Positions 1 through 8,300 of a stretch of DNA of 64,000 nucleotides are shown one piece after another. Within the stretch, counting starts at the first letter, position 1. Each line of letters begins with the position of its first letter. The position numbers were made by a program, and so were the translations under genes. This DNA is from Azospirillum halopraeferens DSM 3675 (GTDB taxonomy: Bacteria > Pseudomonadota > Alphaproteobacteria > Azospirillales > Azospirillaceae), in the NCBI RefSeq assembly GCF_000429625.1, contig NZ_KE386928.1:207125-271124 (forward strand), written 5' to 3'. The notes under the pieces are model-generated. The model searched no databases and was not told the origin of the DNA. It saw only the letters and a program-made list of their open reading frames with translations.

Positions 1-51
1 ATGCCCTTTCACATAGCCCGAAGAGGGGCGCCGTAAAAGGGGGCAACAGCA

Positions 52-1056
52 TTAGAACAGCATCGACAACCGCAGCGACCCGTAGGAGGTGACGCCGTCC
101 TGGCCGCGGAACTCCGGCGTGATGAAGCTGTGGGCATAGGAGATCCCGACCTCGCCCCAGCGCGCGGAGACGCCGATCTGGAGGCTGCCGACCAGGGTGT
201 TGCGGTCGACGCTGTGGCTGGACACGAAGGTGTTGCCGTCCAGGAAGATGTTGCGCGCCACCGCCCGCACCTCGGTGGCGGCGTAGACGTACCAGGAATA
301 GGGGGCCGGGTGCGCCCCCTCGTGGAAAGGAATGGCCGCGGTCGGCCGCGTCACCAGGGAGCCGAGGGGCGCCGGCATGTTCTGCCCCAGCCGCATGGTG
401 AAGCCCGTGCCGGCGAAGGTCAGCACGTTGCCCAGCGACCCCGCGGCGTGGGGGGCGATGTCCAGGCTGAGGGGGCCGATGGACACCGGCGCCGGATCGC
501 GCCAGACGTGCTCGTAGCTGAGGATGACGCCCGGCTCGTTGCGCAACTGGTTGTGCCAGCCCATCGGCCGCGTGGCGTCGGGCACGACGCGGTGCACCAG
601 CTTCTGCGTCGGTTCGGCCAGCGACGCCGGCCCGACGATGCCCACGTCCAGGTCGATGCGGTCCACCGCCCGCGGCGTCGTGGACAACAGCGACAGGCGG
701 CCGTACAGCCAGCCGGCGTAGGGCCGGTCGTCCGTGATCAGCTCCCGCCGGGTGAGGTCCTGCGGCGCGTACATCGCCTGGCCGAGGGCGAAGCCGTAGC
801 GCCGGGCCGCGGGCTCTCCGGGGTGGACGAGGCGGTCGGCCAGCCAGTCCATGACCCCGAGAGTCGGCAGGGCGTCCGAGATGTAATAGACCTGCACGCC
901 GTTGGTGTAGTAGCGGTCGGTGCCCGCGAACAGGTCGTTGTCCAGCCAGAAGCCGAACGCGGTCTGCGCCGCCGCCGGACCGGCGCCGCCGGCCGCTGCC
1001 AGTGCCACCGCCGCGCTCGTCCCCGCTGCCCGGATGCACGCCGCCCACCCGCCCAT
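52..1056 (-). CDS. LpxR-like outer membrane lipid A deacylase (DUF2219)
   Basis: 334 residues. The N-terminus is a signal peptide: an Ala-rich core with a probable AAA-QT cleavage near residue 31. The mature protein opens with FGFWLDNDLFAGTDRYYTNG, the N-terminal signature of LpxR/DUF2219 proteins, which remove the 3'-acyloxyacyl chain of lipid A in the outer membrane. Alternating aromatic and hydrophobic strands and a C-terminal Phe fit a beta-barrel. The ATG at 1056 was chosen because the signal peptide starts there; the open frame runs further upstream but encodes Arg/Pro-rich antisense sequence. The gene follows amn on the same strand with an 83-bp gap. Family assignment is by motif; activity is inferred. 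Confidence 0.8.
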   Translation of the reverse strand: MGGWAACIRAAGTSAAVALAAAGGAGPAAAQTAFGFWLDNDLFAGTDRYYTNGVQVYYISDALPTLGVMDWLADRLVHPGEPAARRYGFALGQAMYAPQDLTRRELITDDRPYAGWLYGRLSLLSTTPRAVDRIDLDVGIVGPASLAEPTQKLVHRVVPDATRPMGWHNQLRNEPGVILSYEHVWRDPAPVSIGPLSLDIAPHAAGSLGNVLTFAGTGFTMRLGQNMPAPLGSLVTRPTAAIPFHEGAHPAPYSWYVYAATEVRAVARNIFLDGNTFVSSHSVDRNTLVGSLQIGVSARWGEVGISYAHSFITPEFRGQDGVTSYGSLRLSMLF

Positions 1057-1139
1057 TCCCGTCGTCCCGTCCTGCCGCCATCGCGCCCCCCGCGAGATGG
1101 GCAGCCGGCAGCGCCGATGCAAACGGGAATGCGGGCGCG

Positions 1140-2675
1140 CTACTGGAACGGCACCTCGGCGAAGCTGCGCAGCTTGCGCGAATGCAGGCTTTCCAGGCCG
1201 TTCTCGCGCAGCAGTTCCATGGCCAGCACGCCGATCTTCAGATGCTGGTCCACCCGCTCGCGGTAGAAATGGTCGGCCATGCCGGGCAGCTTCAGCTCGC
1301 CGTGCAGGGGCTTGTCGGAGACGCACAGCAGCGTCCCGTAGGGCACGCGGAAGCGGAAGCCGTTGGCGGCGATGGTGGCGGATTCCATGTCCAGGGCGAT
1401 GGCACGGCTCTGGCTGAAGCGTTGCAGCGGCTCGCGATGGTCGCGCAGTTCCCAGTTGCGGTTGTCGATGGTGGCGACGGTGCCGGTGCGCATGATGCTC
1501 TTCAGCGTGTAGCCCGACAGGCCGGTGACACGCTCCACCGCGGTTTCCAGGGCGCGCTGCACCTCGGCCAGCGCCGGCACCGGCACCCAGGTGGGCAGGT
1601 CGGCGTCCAGAACGTGGTCGTCGCGCACGTAGCCGTGCGCCAGCACATAGTCGCCGAGCCGCTGGGTGGACCGCAGGCCGGCGCAATGGCCCAGCATGAT
1701 CCAGGCGTGCGGGCGCAGCACCGCGATATGGTCGGTGATCGTCTTGGCGTTGGACGGGCCGACGCCGATGTTGACCAGGGAGATGCCGTTTCCGTCGGGC
1801 CGCGTCAGGTGGTAGGCCGGCATCTGCGGCAGACGCAGCCGGCGGGTGATCGTCACGTCCTCCGGCCGGGCATCGGGATGGAGATTGGCGTTCAGGGTGA
1901 CGATGTCCGACGGCTCGACGAAGCGGTCGTAGCGGCGGCGGTCGGCGGCGACGGCGGGGTCGTCGGACGGGGCCATGATCTCGTGCGCCAGCTTCACGAA
2001 CTCGTCCACGTAGAACTGGTAGTTGGTGAACAGGACGAAATTCTGGAAATGCTCCGGCGACGTGGCCGTGTAGTGCTTCAGGCGATGCAGCGAAAAATCG
2101 ACGCGCGGCGCGGTGAACAGGGCCAGCGGCCGCGGCTGGTCGGCCGCCGCCTCGTAGGTGCCGTTGACGATGGTGTCGTCCATGCGCGCCAGATCCGGCA
2201 GGTCGAACAGGTCGGGCAGGCGCATCAGCCGCTCGCGCGTCAGGTCCCCCTCGACGTGCAGGCCGCCGGGAAAGGCGAAATGGATGGGAATGGCCTCCCG
2301 GCTCACCCCCACCTCGATGGGCACCCCGTGGTTCTTCAGCAGCAGGGCAAACTGCTCACGGTAATAATTGTCGAACAGGTCCGGCCGCGCCAGCGTGGTG
2401 GTGTGCACCCCCGGCCCCTCGACGAAACCGTAGGACAGCCGTGTGTCCACCGCCGCGACCGTGTCCGTGGTCAGCGTCACGTAGGGATAGCCCGCGTGCA
2501 CCCGCGCGTCCGGGTCCTTGCCGCGGGCGAAGGCGGTGAAGCGGTCGCGCAGCCAGGCTGCGTTGTGGTTCCAGATCGCCTGCACCTGCGCCAGCGCCGC
2601 GTCGGCGTCGTCGAAGGTGCCCACCGGGCCCGGAGGAAGTGGACCGGCGGGGACGGCGGCGAAGGGGTCGGTCAT
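1140..2675 (-). CDS. amn: AMP nucleosidase
   Basis: 511 residues, close to the usual ~480-500. It hydrolyses AMP to adenine and ribose 5-phosphate in the cytoplasm (purine salvage and AMP control). The C-terminal half has the purine-phosphorylase fold with the family-typical segments LGHCAGLRSTQRLGDY and IALDMESATIAANGFRFRVP, followed by SDKPLHGELKLPGMADHFYR. The start at 2675 is preceded by GGAG six bases upstream. A GTG eight codons further out lacks such a site. Neighbours suggest no pathway link. Confidence 0.93.
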   Translation of the reverse strand: MTDPFAAVPAGPLPPGPVGTFDDADAALAQVQAIWNHNAAWLRDRFTAFARGKDPDARVHAGYPYVTLTTDTVAAVDTRLSYGFVEGPGVHTTTLARPDLFDNYYREQFALLLKNHGVPIEVGVSREAIPIHFAFPGGLHVEGDLTRERLMRLPDLFDLPDLARMDDTIVNGTYEAAADQPRPLALFTAPRVDFSLHRLKHYTATSPEHFQNFVLFTNYQFYVDEFVKLAHEIMAPSDDPAVAADRRRYDRFVEPSDIVTLNANLHPDARPEDVTITRRLRLPQMPAYHLTRPDGNGISLVNIGVGPSNAKTITDHIAVLRPHAWIMLGHCAGLRSTQRLGDYVLAHGYVRDDHVLDADLPTWVPVPALAEVQRALETAVERVTGLSGYTLKSIMRTGTVATIDNRNWELRDHREPLQRFSQSRAIALDMESATIAANGFRFRVPYGTLLCVSDKPLHGELKLPGMADHFYRERVDQHLKIGVLAMELLRENGLESLHSRKLRSFAEVPFQ

Positions 2676-2754
2676 GACGGCTCCGGAACGGTTCGGCACT
2701 GCTGAACCAACACATGGCGCGCGCGGGGCGCCGCGGGAAGGAAAAGCTGTGCCG

Positions 2755-2784
2755 TCGACAGGGGGGAACCGCCATGCCTATACT
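2755..2784 (+). promoter_or_regulatory. Putative sigma-70 promoter for the 2817 gene
   Basis: TCGACA at 2755-2760 and TATACT at 2779-2784 are separated by 18 bp. Transcription would start near 2791, about 25 nt before the ATG at 2817. Motif match only. Confidence 0.4.
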
Positions 2785-2816
2785 ATAGGTTGAATACATT
2801 CGTGGTGTGTGGCGAC

Positions 2817-3191
2817 ATGGCGGACGATGTCCCTGGCCGCTTGCAGCGGCTTGAAAACGGGCAAGACAGATTGCGGGCGGACGTAACGCACCCGGAGATC
2901 GGGCAGGGGGTGCTGCGCGCCGATGTCAACCGTCTCCGGCAGGGTCAGGACTCCCTGCTCACGGCGGTGGCCCGGCTGGAAGCCGGGCAGGACGCGTTGC
3001 GCGCCGACGTATCCGAGATCAAGGCGACGCTGTCGCAGCTCATTCCGATGATGGCGCGCATCGACCAGCGCCTGTTCGACACGCGGCGCCCGGCCGAGTT
3101 CCATGAACTGCGGGGCCGTGTGAAGGAGATGAGCCGCCGCCTGCCGACCACCCTCGGCTACACCCCGCCGGGGGGCAAGGGCGCAGCGTAG
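2817..3191 (+). CDS. Small coiled-coil protein with degenerate tandem repeats
   Basis: 124 residues, not recognised. Almost the whole N-terminal two thirds is a helical, charged repeat in which units such as RLENGQDRLRADV, RLRQGQDSLLTAV and RLEAGQDALRADV recur every 13-21 residues (Gln-Asp/Gly and Leu-Arg-Ala-Asp-Val core). This predicts a long coiled coil. The C-terminus is basic, then Gly/Pro-rich. The ATG at 2817 was preferred over an in-frame TTG at 2790; neither has a strong Shine-Dalgarno, but a promoter-like element lies just upstream. It is divergent from amn and convergent with ftsY. No signal peptide or membrane segment is seen, so it is probably cytoplasmic. Confidence 0.6.
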   Translation: MADDVPGRLQRLENGQDRLRADVTHPEIGQGVLRADVNRLRQGQDSLLTAVARLEAGQDALRADVSEIKATLSQLIPMMARIDQRLFDTRRPAEFHELRGRVKEMSRRLPTTLGYTPPGGKGAA

Positions 3192-3206
3192 GGGCTGAAC
3201 GGGCCC

Positions 3207-4397
3207 TTACCGGGTTTCCAGCCCCATCAGGGAGCGGGCGAACTGGTCGGCGTCGAAGGGGCGCAGGTCCTCCACGCCCTCACCCACGCCAATGGCGTGG
3301 ACCGGCAGCCTGAACTTCTCCGCCAGCGCCACCAGCACGCCGCCGCGGGCCGAGCCGTCCAGCTTGGTCAGGATCAGGCCGCTGACGTTGACCATGTCGC
3401 GGAAGACCTCGACCTGGCTGTGGGCGTTCTGGCCGGTGGTGGCGTCCAGCGTCAGCAGGGTGGTGTGGGGGGCGCTCTCGTCCAGCTTCTTGATGACGCG
3501 CACCACCTTCTTCAGCTCTTCCATCAGGCCGGCCTTGTTCTGCAGCCGGCCGGCGGTGTCGATCAGCAGCACGTCGACGCCGTCGCGCCGGGCGCGCTCC
3601 AGGGCATCGAAGGCGAGACCGGCGGCGTCGGCCCCGGTGTCCCTGGCGACCACGGGGCAGCCCGTGCGTTCCCCCCAGATCCTGAGCTGGCTGACCGCGG
3701 CGGCGCGGAAGGTGTCGCCGGCGGCGAGCATGACGCTCTTGCCCTCGTCGCGGAACTGGCGGGCCAGCTTGCCGATGGTGGTCGTCTTGCCCGTGCCGTT
3801 GACGCCCACCACCAGGATGACGTGGGGCCGGTGCGCCGGGTCGATGGCGAGGGGCTGCGCCACGGGGGTGAGGATCTTCGCCACCTCGCCGGCCAGGGCC
3901 CGCTTCACCTCGTCGGGCGACACCTCCTTGCCGAAGCGGGTGCGCGCCAGTTCCGCCGTCATCTTCGCGGCCGTGACCGGCCCGAGATCGGCGGTGATCA
4001 GCAGCTCCTCCAGCTCCTCCAGCGCGTCGTCGTCCAGCTTGCGCTTGGTGAAGATGCCGGTGATGCCGTCGGTCAGCCGGGACGAGGACTTGGACAGCCC
4101 CTCCTTCAGGCGCGACAGCCAGCCCTTCTTTTTCGGCTCCTCCGCCGGGGCCGGCACGGCCGCGACGGGCGGCGGGGCTTCCACCTCCTCCGGCTCTTCC
4201 GGCACCTCGGCGACGGTCCGCTCCTCGGGCTCTTCCGGTGCGTCGGCGTGCACCTCCGGCGCGATCGGTTCGGGGGCGATCGGTTCGGGGGCGGCCGGTT
4301 CGGGGGCGGGCGGGGGAACCGATTCCGTCGGCTGCGTGTGCTCCTCGTCCCGGGGCTGCTCCTCGGGCTTCTTGCGGCCGAACCAGCGCAGGATCAT
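3207..4397 (-). CDS. ftsY: Signal recognition particle receptor FtsY
   Basis: 396 residues. An acidic Pro/Glu-rich A region (about 1-90) is followed by a KKKGWLSRLKEGL amphipathic stretch and the NG domain. GTPase motifs are all present: GVNGTGKT (198-205), DTFRAAA, DTAGR and TKLDG. It docks ribosome-SRP complexes at the inner membrane for co-translational insertion. The start overlaps the stop of mtaB by 4 bp (ATGA), so translation is probably coupled; ftsY is the last gene of dapF-mtaB-ftsY. The short hydrophobic N-terminus (MILRWFG) may add membrane contact. Confidence 0.97.
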   Translation of the reverse strand: MILRWFGRKKPEEQPRDEEHTQPTESVPPPAPEPAAPEPIAPEPIAPEVHADAPEEPEERTVAEVPEEPEEVEAPPPVAAVPAPAEEPKKKGWLSRLKEGLSKSSSRLTDGITGIFTKRKLDDDALEELEELLITADLGPVTAAKMTAELARTRFGKEVSPDEVKRALAGEVAKILTPVAQPLAIDPAHRPHVILVVGVNGTGKTTTIGKLARQFRDEGKSVMLAAGDTFRAAAVSQLRIWGERTGCPVVARDTGADAAGLAFDALERARRDGVDVLLIDTAGRLQNKAGLMEELKKVVRVIKKLDESAPHTTLLTLDATTGQNAHSQVEVFRDMVNVSGLILTKLDGSARGGVLVALAEKFRLPVHAIGVGEGVEDLRPFDADQFARSLMGLETR

Positions 4398-5680
4398 GAG
4401 CGCTCCGAACTCCCTGTGGCGGTGTCGAGGGGGCGGCCGGTCAGCCGCTCGCCGTCGATGCCGGTGATGCGGGTGGGAACCAGCGTGCCGGGCGCGAAGG
4501 CCCGGTCCAGGCGGATCTCGGTGAAGTGTTCGGTGCGGCCCAGGGTGTCCTTCTCCACCAGCACCGTGGCGGTGCGGCCGACCGCCGCCGCGAGATGGCG
4601 CCGCACCGCGGCCGCTCCGGCGGCGCGCAGGCGGGCGGCGCGCTCCTTGCGGAAGGGCGCGTTGTCGTTGGGCATGCGGGCCGCCGGGGTGCCGGGGCGC
4701 GGGCTGTAGGGAAAGACGTGCAGCCAGGTCAGCCCGCAGTCCTCCACCAGGCGCAGCGTGTTGGTGAACATCGCCTCGTCCTCGGTGGGGAAGCCGGCGA
4801 TCAGGTCGGCGCCGAACACCATGTCGGGCCGCGCCCGCCGCACCCGCTCGCAGAAGGCCACGGCGTCGGCGCGGGAGTGGCGGCGCTTCATGCGCTTCAG
4901 GATCAGGTCGTCGCCGGCCTGGAGCGACAGGTGCAGGTGCGGCATCAGCCGCGGCTCACTCTCGATCAGGCGCCAGAGGTCGTCGTCGATCTCGATGCAG
5001 TCCAGCGACGACAGGCGCAGGCGCGCCAGCTCCGGCACGCAGGCCAGCAGGCGGCGCACCATCTGCCCCAGCGTCGGCGTGCCCGGCAGGTCGGGGCCGT
5101 AGCTGGTGATGTCCACGCCCGACAGCACCACCTCGTTGTAGCCGGCGGCGACCAGCGCCTTCACCTGGTCCACCACCGCGCCCAGCGGGACCGAGCGCGA
5201 CGGACCGCGGCCGTAGGGGATGATGCAGAAGGTGCAGCGGTGGTCGCAGCCCTGCTGCACCTGGACGAAGGCGCGCGCCCGATCCTCGAAGCCGCCGATC
5301 AGGTGGCCGGCGGTTTCCTTCACCGACATGATGTCGTTGACCAGAACCCTTTCGGCCGGCGGCAGGCCCCAGCTTTCGGGCTGCAGCTTCTCCCGGTTGC
5401 CCAGCACCTGGTCGACCTCGGTCATGGCGGCGTAGCGCGCCGGGTCGATCTGAGCGGCGCAGCCGGTGACCACGATGCGGGCGTCCGGGTTCTCCCGGCG
5501 CAGCTTGCGGATGGCCTGGCGCGCCTGCCGCTCCGCCTCGGAGGTGACGGCGCAGGTGTTGACGACGATCACGTTCCCCAGCCCGGCGTTGCGCGCGTGG
5601 CTGCGCATCACCTCCGACTCGTAGGTGTTGAGCCGGCAGCCGAAGGTGACGATCTCGGGATCGCAGGGGGGAGGGGGCAT
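4394..5680 (-). CDS. mtaB: tRNA t6A37 methylthiotransferase MtaB
   Basis: 428 residues. This radical-SAM enzyme adds the 2-methylthio group to t6A37 of tRNA. The N-terminal UPF0004 domain supplies three Fe-S cysteines (C15 in TFGCRLN, C43 in NTCAVT, C74 in TGCAAQ). The radical-SAM triad is C145, C149 and C152 in GCDHRCTFC. A C-terminal TRAM-like part follows. The TFGCRLNTYES opening and the GCDHRCTFCIIPYGRG core separate MtaB from MiaB and RimO. It starts 5 bp after the dapF stop and overlaps ftsY by 4 bp, which indicates one operon. Confidence 0.93.
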   Translation of the reverse strand: MPPPPCDPEIVTFGCRLNTYESEVMRSHARNAGLGNVIVVNTCAVTSEAERQARQAIRKLRRENPDARIVVTGCAAQIDPARYAAMTEVDQVLGNREKLQPESWGLPPAERVLVNDIMSVKETAGHLIGGFEDRARAFVQVQQGCDHRCTFCIIPYGRGPSRSVPLGAVVDQVKALVAAGYNEVVLSGVDITSYGPDLPGTPTLGQMVRRLLACVPELARLRLSSLDCIEIDDDLWRLIESEPRLMPHLHLSLQAGDDLILKRMKRRHSRADAVAFCERVRRARPDMVFGADLIAGFPTEDEAMFTNTLRLVEDCGLTWLHVFPYSPRPGTPAARMPNDNAPFRKERAARLRAAGAAAVRRHLAAAVGRTATVLVEKDTLGRTEHFTEIRLDRAFAPGTLVPTRITGIDGERLTGRPLDTATGSSERS

Positions 5681-5685
5681 GGTGC

Positions 5686-6516
5686 TCACGCCGTCAACCC
5701 GGCGGCCAGGCGGCCGGTGAAGCTGACGGCGACCGGGCCGCTCATCAGAACACGGCCCGGGGCGGTCCATTCGATGGTCAGGGTGCCGCCGTCCAGCACC
5801 ACGTCGGCCTTGCGGCCGGTCAGGCCGCGCCGCGCCGCCGCCACCAGGGTGGCGCAGGCGCCGGTGCCGCAGGCCCGCGTCACGCCGACCCCGCGCTCCC
5901 ACACGCGCATGCGGATGTGCGAGGGGCCCAGCACGGTGGCGAACTCCACGTTCGTGCGCTCGGGGAACAGGGGGTGGTGCTCCAGGCCGGGGCCGATGCG
6001 CTCCACCTCCACCGACTCGGCGTCGGGCACGAAGAAGACGCAGTGCGGGTTGCCCATGTTCACCGCCACCGGGTCGGCGACGCCGTCCTGCGCGATGGGC
6101 AGGTGCAGGGTGTCGACGGCCCGGGCCAGCGGGATCTCCGCCCACTCCAGCCGCGCCGGTCCCATGTCCACGGTCACCGCCTCGGGTCCGGCGCGCCACG
6201 CCTCCAGGGGGCCGCACGCCGTCTCGAACCGCACGTGGTCGCCGCCGGTCTCCTCCATCAGCAGCCAGCCGACGCAGCGCGCGGCGTTGCCGCACGCCTC
6301 GACCTCGCCGCCGTCGGCGTTGCGGATGCGCATCAGCGCCGCCGCACCGGGGGTGCGCGGCGGTTCCACCACGATGAACTGGTCGCAGCCGACCCCGGTC
6401 TTGCGGTCGGCCATGGCCCGCACCGCCGCCACGGAGGGGGCGAAGGGCTCCGTCCGGGCATCGATCACGACGAAGTCGTTGCCGAGCCCGTGCATCTTCA
6501 GGAATTCGCGCGTCAT
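5686..6516 (-). CDS. dapF: Diaminopimelate epimerase
   Basis: 276 residues, the normal length. It interconverts LL- and meso-diaminopimelate for lysine and peptidoglycan synthesis. Both catalytic cysteines are visible: C75 in EACGNAARC and C216 in TRACGTGAC. The start MTREFLKMHGLGNDFVV matches the family N-terminus. It is the first gene of dapF-mtaB-ftsY. A TATAAC box lies only 7 nt from the ATG, so the mRNA may have almost no leader. Confidence 0.96.
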   Translation of the reverse strand: MTREFLKMHGLGNDFVVIDARTEPFAPSVAAVRAMADRKTGVGCDQFIVVEPPRTPGAAALMRIRNADGGEVEACGNAARCVGWLLMEETGGDHVRFETACGPLEAWRAGPEAVTVDMGPARLEWAEIPLARAVDTLHLPIAQDGVADPVAVNMGNPHCVFFVPDAESVEVERIGPGLEHHPLFPERTNVEFATVLGPSHIRMRVWERGVGVTRACGTGACATLVAAARRGLTGRKADVVLDGGTLTIEWTAPGRVLMSGPVAVSFTGRLAAGLTA

Positions 6517-6523
6517 GACCGCC

Positions 6524-6553
6524 GTTATATGGCGATGCACCGTAAGGAGTCCA
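6524..6553 (-). promoter_or_regulatory. Putative promoter of dapF-mtaB-ftsY
   Basis: On the minus strand TGGACT (6548-6553) is followed after 18 bp by TATAAC (6524-6529). The predicted start point falls at or next to the A of the dapF ATG (6516), so transcripts would be leaderless or nearly so. No Shine-Dalgarno would then be needed. Confidence 0.35.
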
Positions 6554-6574
6554 TGGCGGCGGCACACCCGCCGT

Positions 6575-7027
6575 TCACGCCTCGCGGAAGACCAGGAGCT
6601 TGGAGGCGGTAAAGTTGAAGAGCATGCCGGCCAGCGAGCCGACCGCCACCGCCAGGGCGGGATGGGCGGTGAACAGGGCGCCATAGGCGATGCAGCCGGC
6701 GTATGCCGCGTAGTTGACGACACCGCCCACCGAATTGGCGGCGATGAACTTCGCCCACTGGCGGTGCAGCGGGTCCCGCCGGGCCGTGCGGAAGGTGAAG
6801 GCGCGGTTCAGCGCCCAGGTGGCGGTGGCCGCGGCGAAGAAGGACGGCACCCGCGCCGCCAGGAACCCGGCGTCGCCGTAGGCATGCAGGGCGAGGCCGT
6901 GCAGCACCGCGTACAGCACCGCCACGTCGACCGCCAGGCCGATGACGCCGACGACCCCGAAGGCGCCGAACTGGCGCGCCAGCCGTCCGGCGCGGGCGTT
7001 CGACAGGCGGGCAAGCGGCCCGGTCAT
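6575..7027 (-). CDS. GtrA-family membrane protein
   Basis: 150 residues with four predicted membrane helices and the GtrA arrangement: QFGAFGVVGVIGLAVDVAV in helix 1, the loop WALNRAFTFR after helix 2, and a C-terminal FNFTASKLLVFRE. GtrA proteins are thought to flip polyprenyl-phosphate-linked sugars, or otherwise serve envelope glycosylation. The start overlaps the stop of the upstream glycosyltransferase by 4 bp, so the two are a translationally coupled pair, as is common for GtrA plus DPM1-like enzymes. Confidence 0.85.
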   Translation of the reverse strand: MTGPLARLSNARAGRLARQFGAFGVVGVIGLAVDVAVLYAVLHGLALHAYGDAGFLAARVPSFFAAATATWALNRAFTFRTARRDPLHRQWAKFIAANSVGGVVNYAAYAGCIAYGALFTAHPALAVAVGSLAGMLFNFTASKLLVFREA

Positions 7028-8061
7028 CGCACGGCCCCGGCGTGGGCCGGCTCCGGCTCCCGCTCCGGCGCCGCGGTGCCGGCCGCCGGCAGCGGCGGGC
7101 GTGCCGGCGGCGTGCCGGGGGCGGGAATGGTGAGGTAGCGCAGCCGCTTCAGCTCGCGCCGGCCATGGGTCACGGTGTCGAGGATCAGGCCGCAAACCAG
7201 GCTGAGCATGCCGGTCAGCGCCAGCCCGGTCGCCAGCACCGCGGTGGGCAGGCGCGGCACCATGCCCGTCTGCAGGTAGGTGGCGATCAGCGGGGCGACG
7301 AGGCCGAGGGCGACCAGCAGCAGCAGGCCGGCGATCGAGGCAAAGAAGGGCAGAGGGCGCTCCTCCTTCACCAGGATCAGGATGGTGCGCAGGATGCGGA
7401 AGCCGTCGCGGAAGGTGCGCAGCTTGCTGGCCGAGCCGGCGGGGCGGTCCTTGTAGGGGGTCTTCACCTCGGCGATGGGCATGCGCAGCTCCAGCGCGTG
7501 CACCGTCAGCTCGGTCTCCGTCTCGAACCCCGACGCCAGGGCCGGGAAGGTCTTGACGAAGCGGCGCGAGAACACCCGGTAGCCGGACAGCATGTCCTGG
7601 ATGCGGTTGCCGAAGATGTGGGCGACGATGCCCGTCAGCACCTTGTTGCCGAAACGGTGGCCGGGCCGGTAGGCCGCCACGATGTCGGTGACGCGCGCGC
7701 CGTTGACCATGTCGAGCTGGTCCTCCCACAGGCGCTGCACCATCATCGGCGCCGAGGCGGCGTGGTAGGTGTCGTCGCCGTCCACCAGCACGTACACGTC
7801 CGCCTCGATGTCGGCGAACATGCGGCGCATGACGTTGCCCTTGCCCTGCAGCGGCTCGTGGCGGACCACGGCACCGGCGGCCCGCGCCACCTCCGCCGTC
7901 CGGTCGGCCGAATTGTTGTCGTAGACGTACACCGTGGCGTCGGGCAGCGCGGCGCGGAAATCGCGCACAACCTGGCCGATCGCAGCCTCCTCGTTGTAGC
8001 AGGGGACCAGGACCGCGATGACGGGCGGGGTGGCGGGAGTCACGGTGGTGGTGACGGTCAT
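7024..8061 (-). CDS. Family 2 glycosyltransferase, dolichyl-phosphate-mannose-synthase-like
   Basis: 345 residues. The GT2 domain begins with IAVLVPCYNEEAAIGQVV and carries DNNSADRT, the metal-binding VDGDDTY and an acceptor-side segment ending near residue 240. Two C-terminal helices (about 245-270 and 280-305) anchor it in the inner membrane, as in polyprenyl-phosphate glycosyltransferases. It likely charges undecaprenyl phosphate with a sugar for the adjacent GtrA protein; the sugar is unknown. The Pro/Ala-rich tail after residue 315 is not conserved-looking. Confidence 0.88.
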   Translation of the reverse strand: MTVTTTVTPATPPVIAVLVPCYNEEAAIGQVVRDFRAALPDATVYVYDNNSADRTAEVARAAGAVVRHEPLQGKGNVMRRMFADIEADVYVLVDGDDTYHAASAPMMVQRLWEDQLDMVNGARVTDIVAAYRPGHRFGNKVLTGIVAHIFGNRIQDMLSGYRVFSRRFVKTFPALASGFETETELTVHALELRMPIAEVKTPYKDRPAGSASKLRTFRDGFRILRTILILVKEERPLPFFASIAGLLLLVALGLVAPLIATYLQTGMVPRLPTAVLATGLALTGMLSLVCGLILDTVTHGRRELKRLRYLTIPAPGTPPARPPLPAAGTAAPEREPEPAHAGAVR

Positions 8062-8300
8062 GGCTGGGAACGCACCCTATGCGGCAACGGACTGGATATG
8101 GCAGCTAGAACAGCACAAAGCCGGCCATTATTCCACCTCGTCGATCCGGTTTGGCCGGGGTGTGCCATCGTTCTGATTGTATTGAATGCTGGGAATATGG
8201 CATAGGTTGCGGCAACCGCAGGCTGCCTTCCGTTCCCGCGCTGTCGGGGGGAATGGCCGGGGACCGGCGGTGACTCGCTCGCAGTCTTCGAGGCTCCCGG

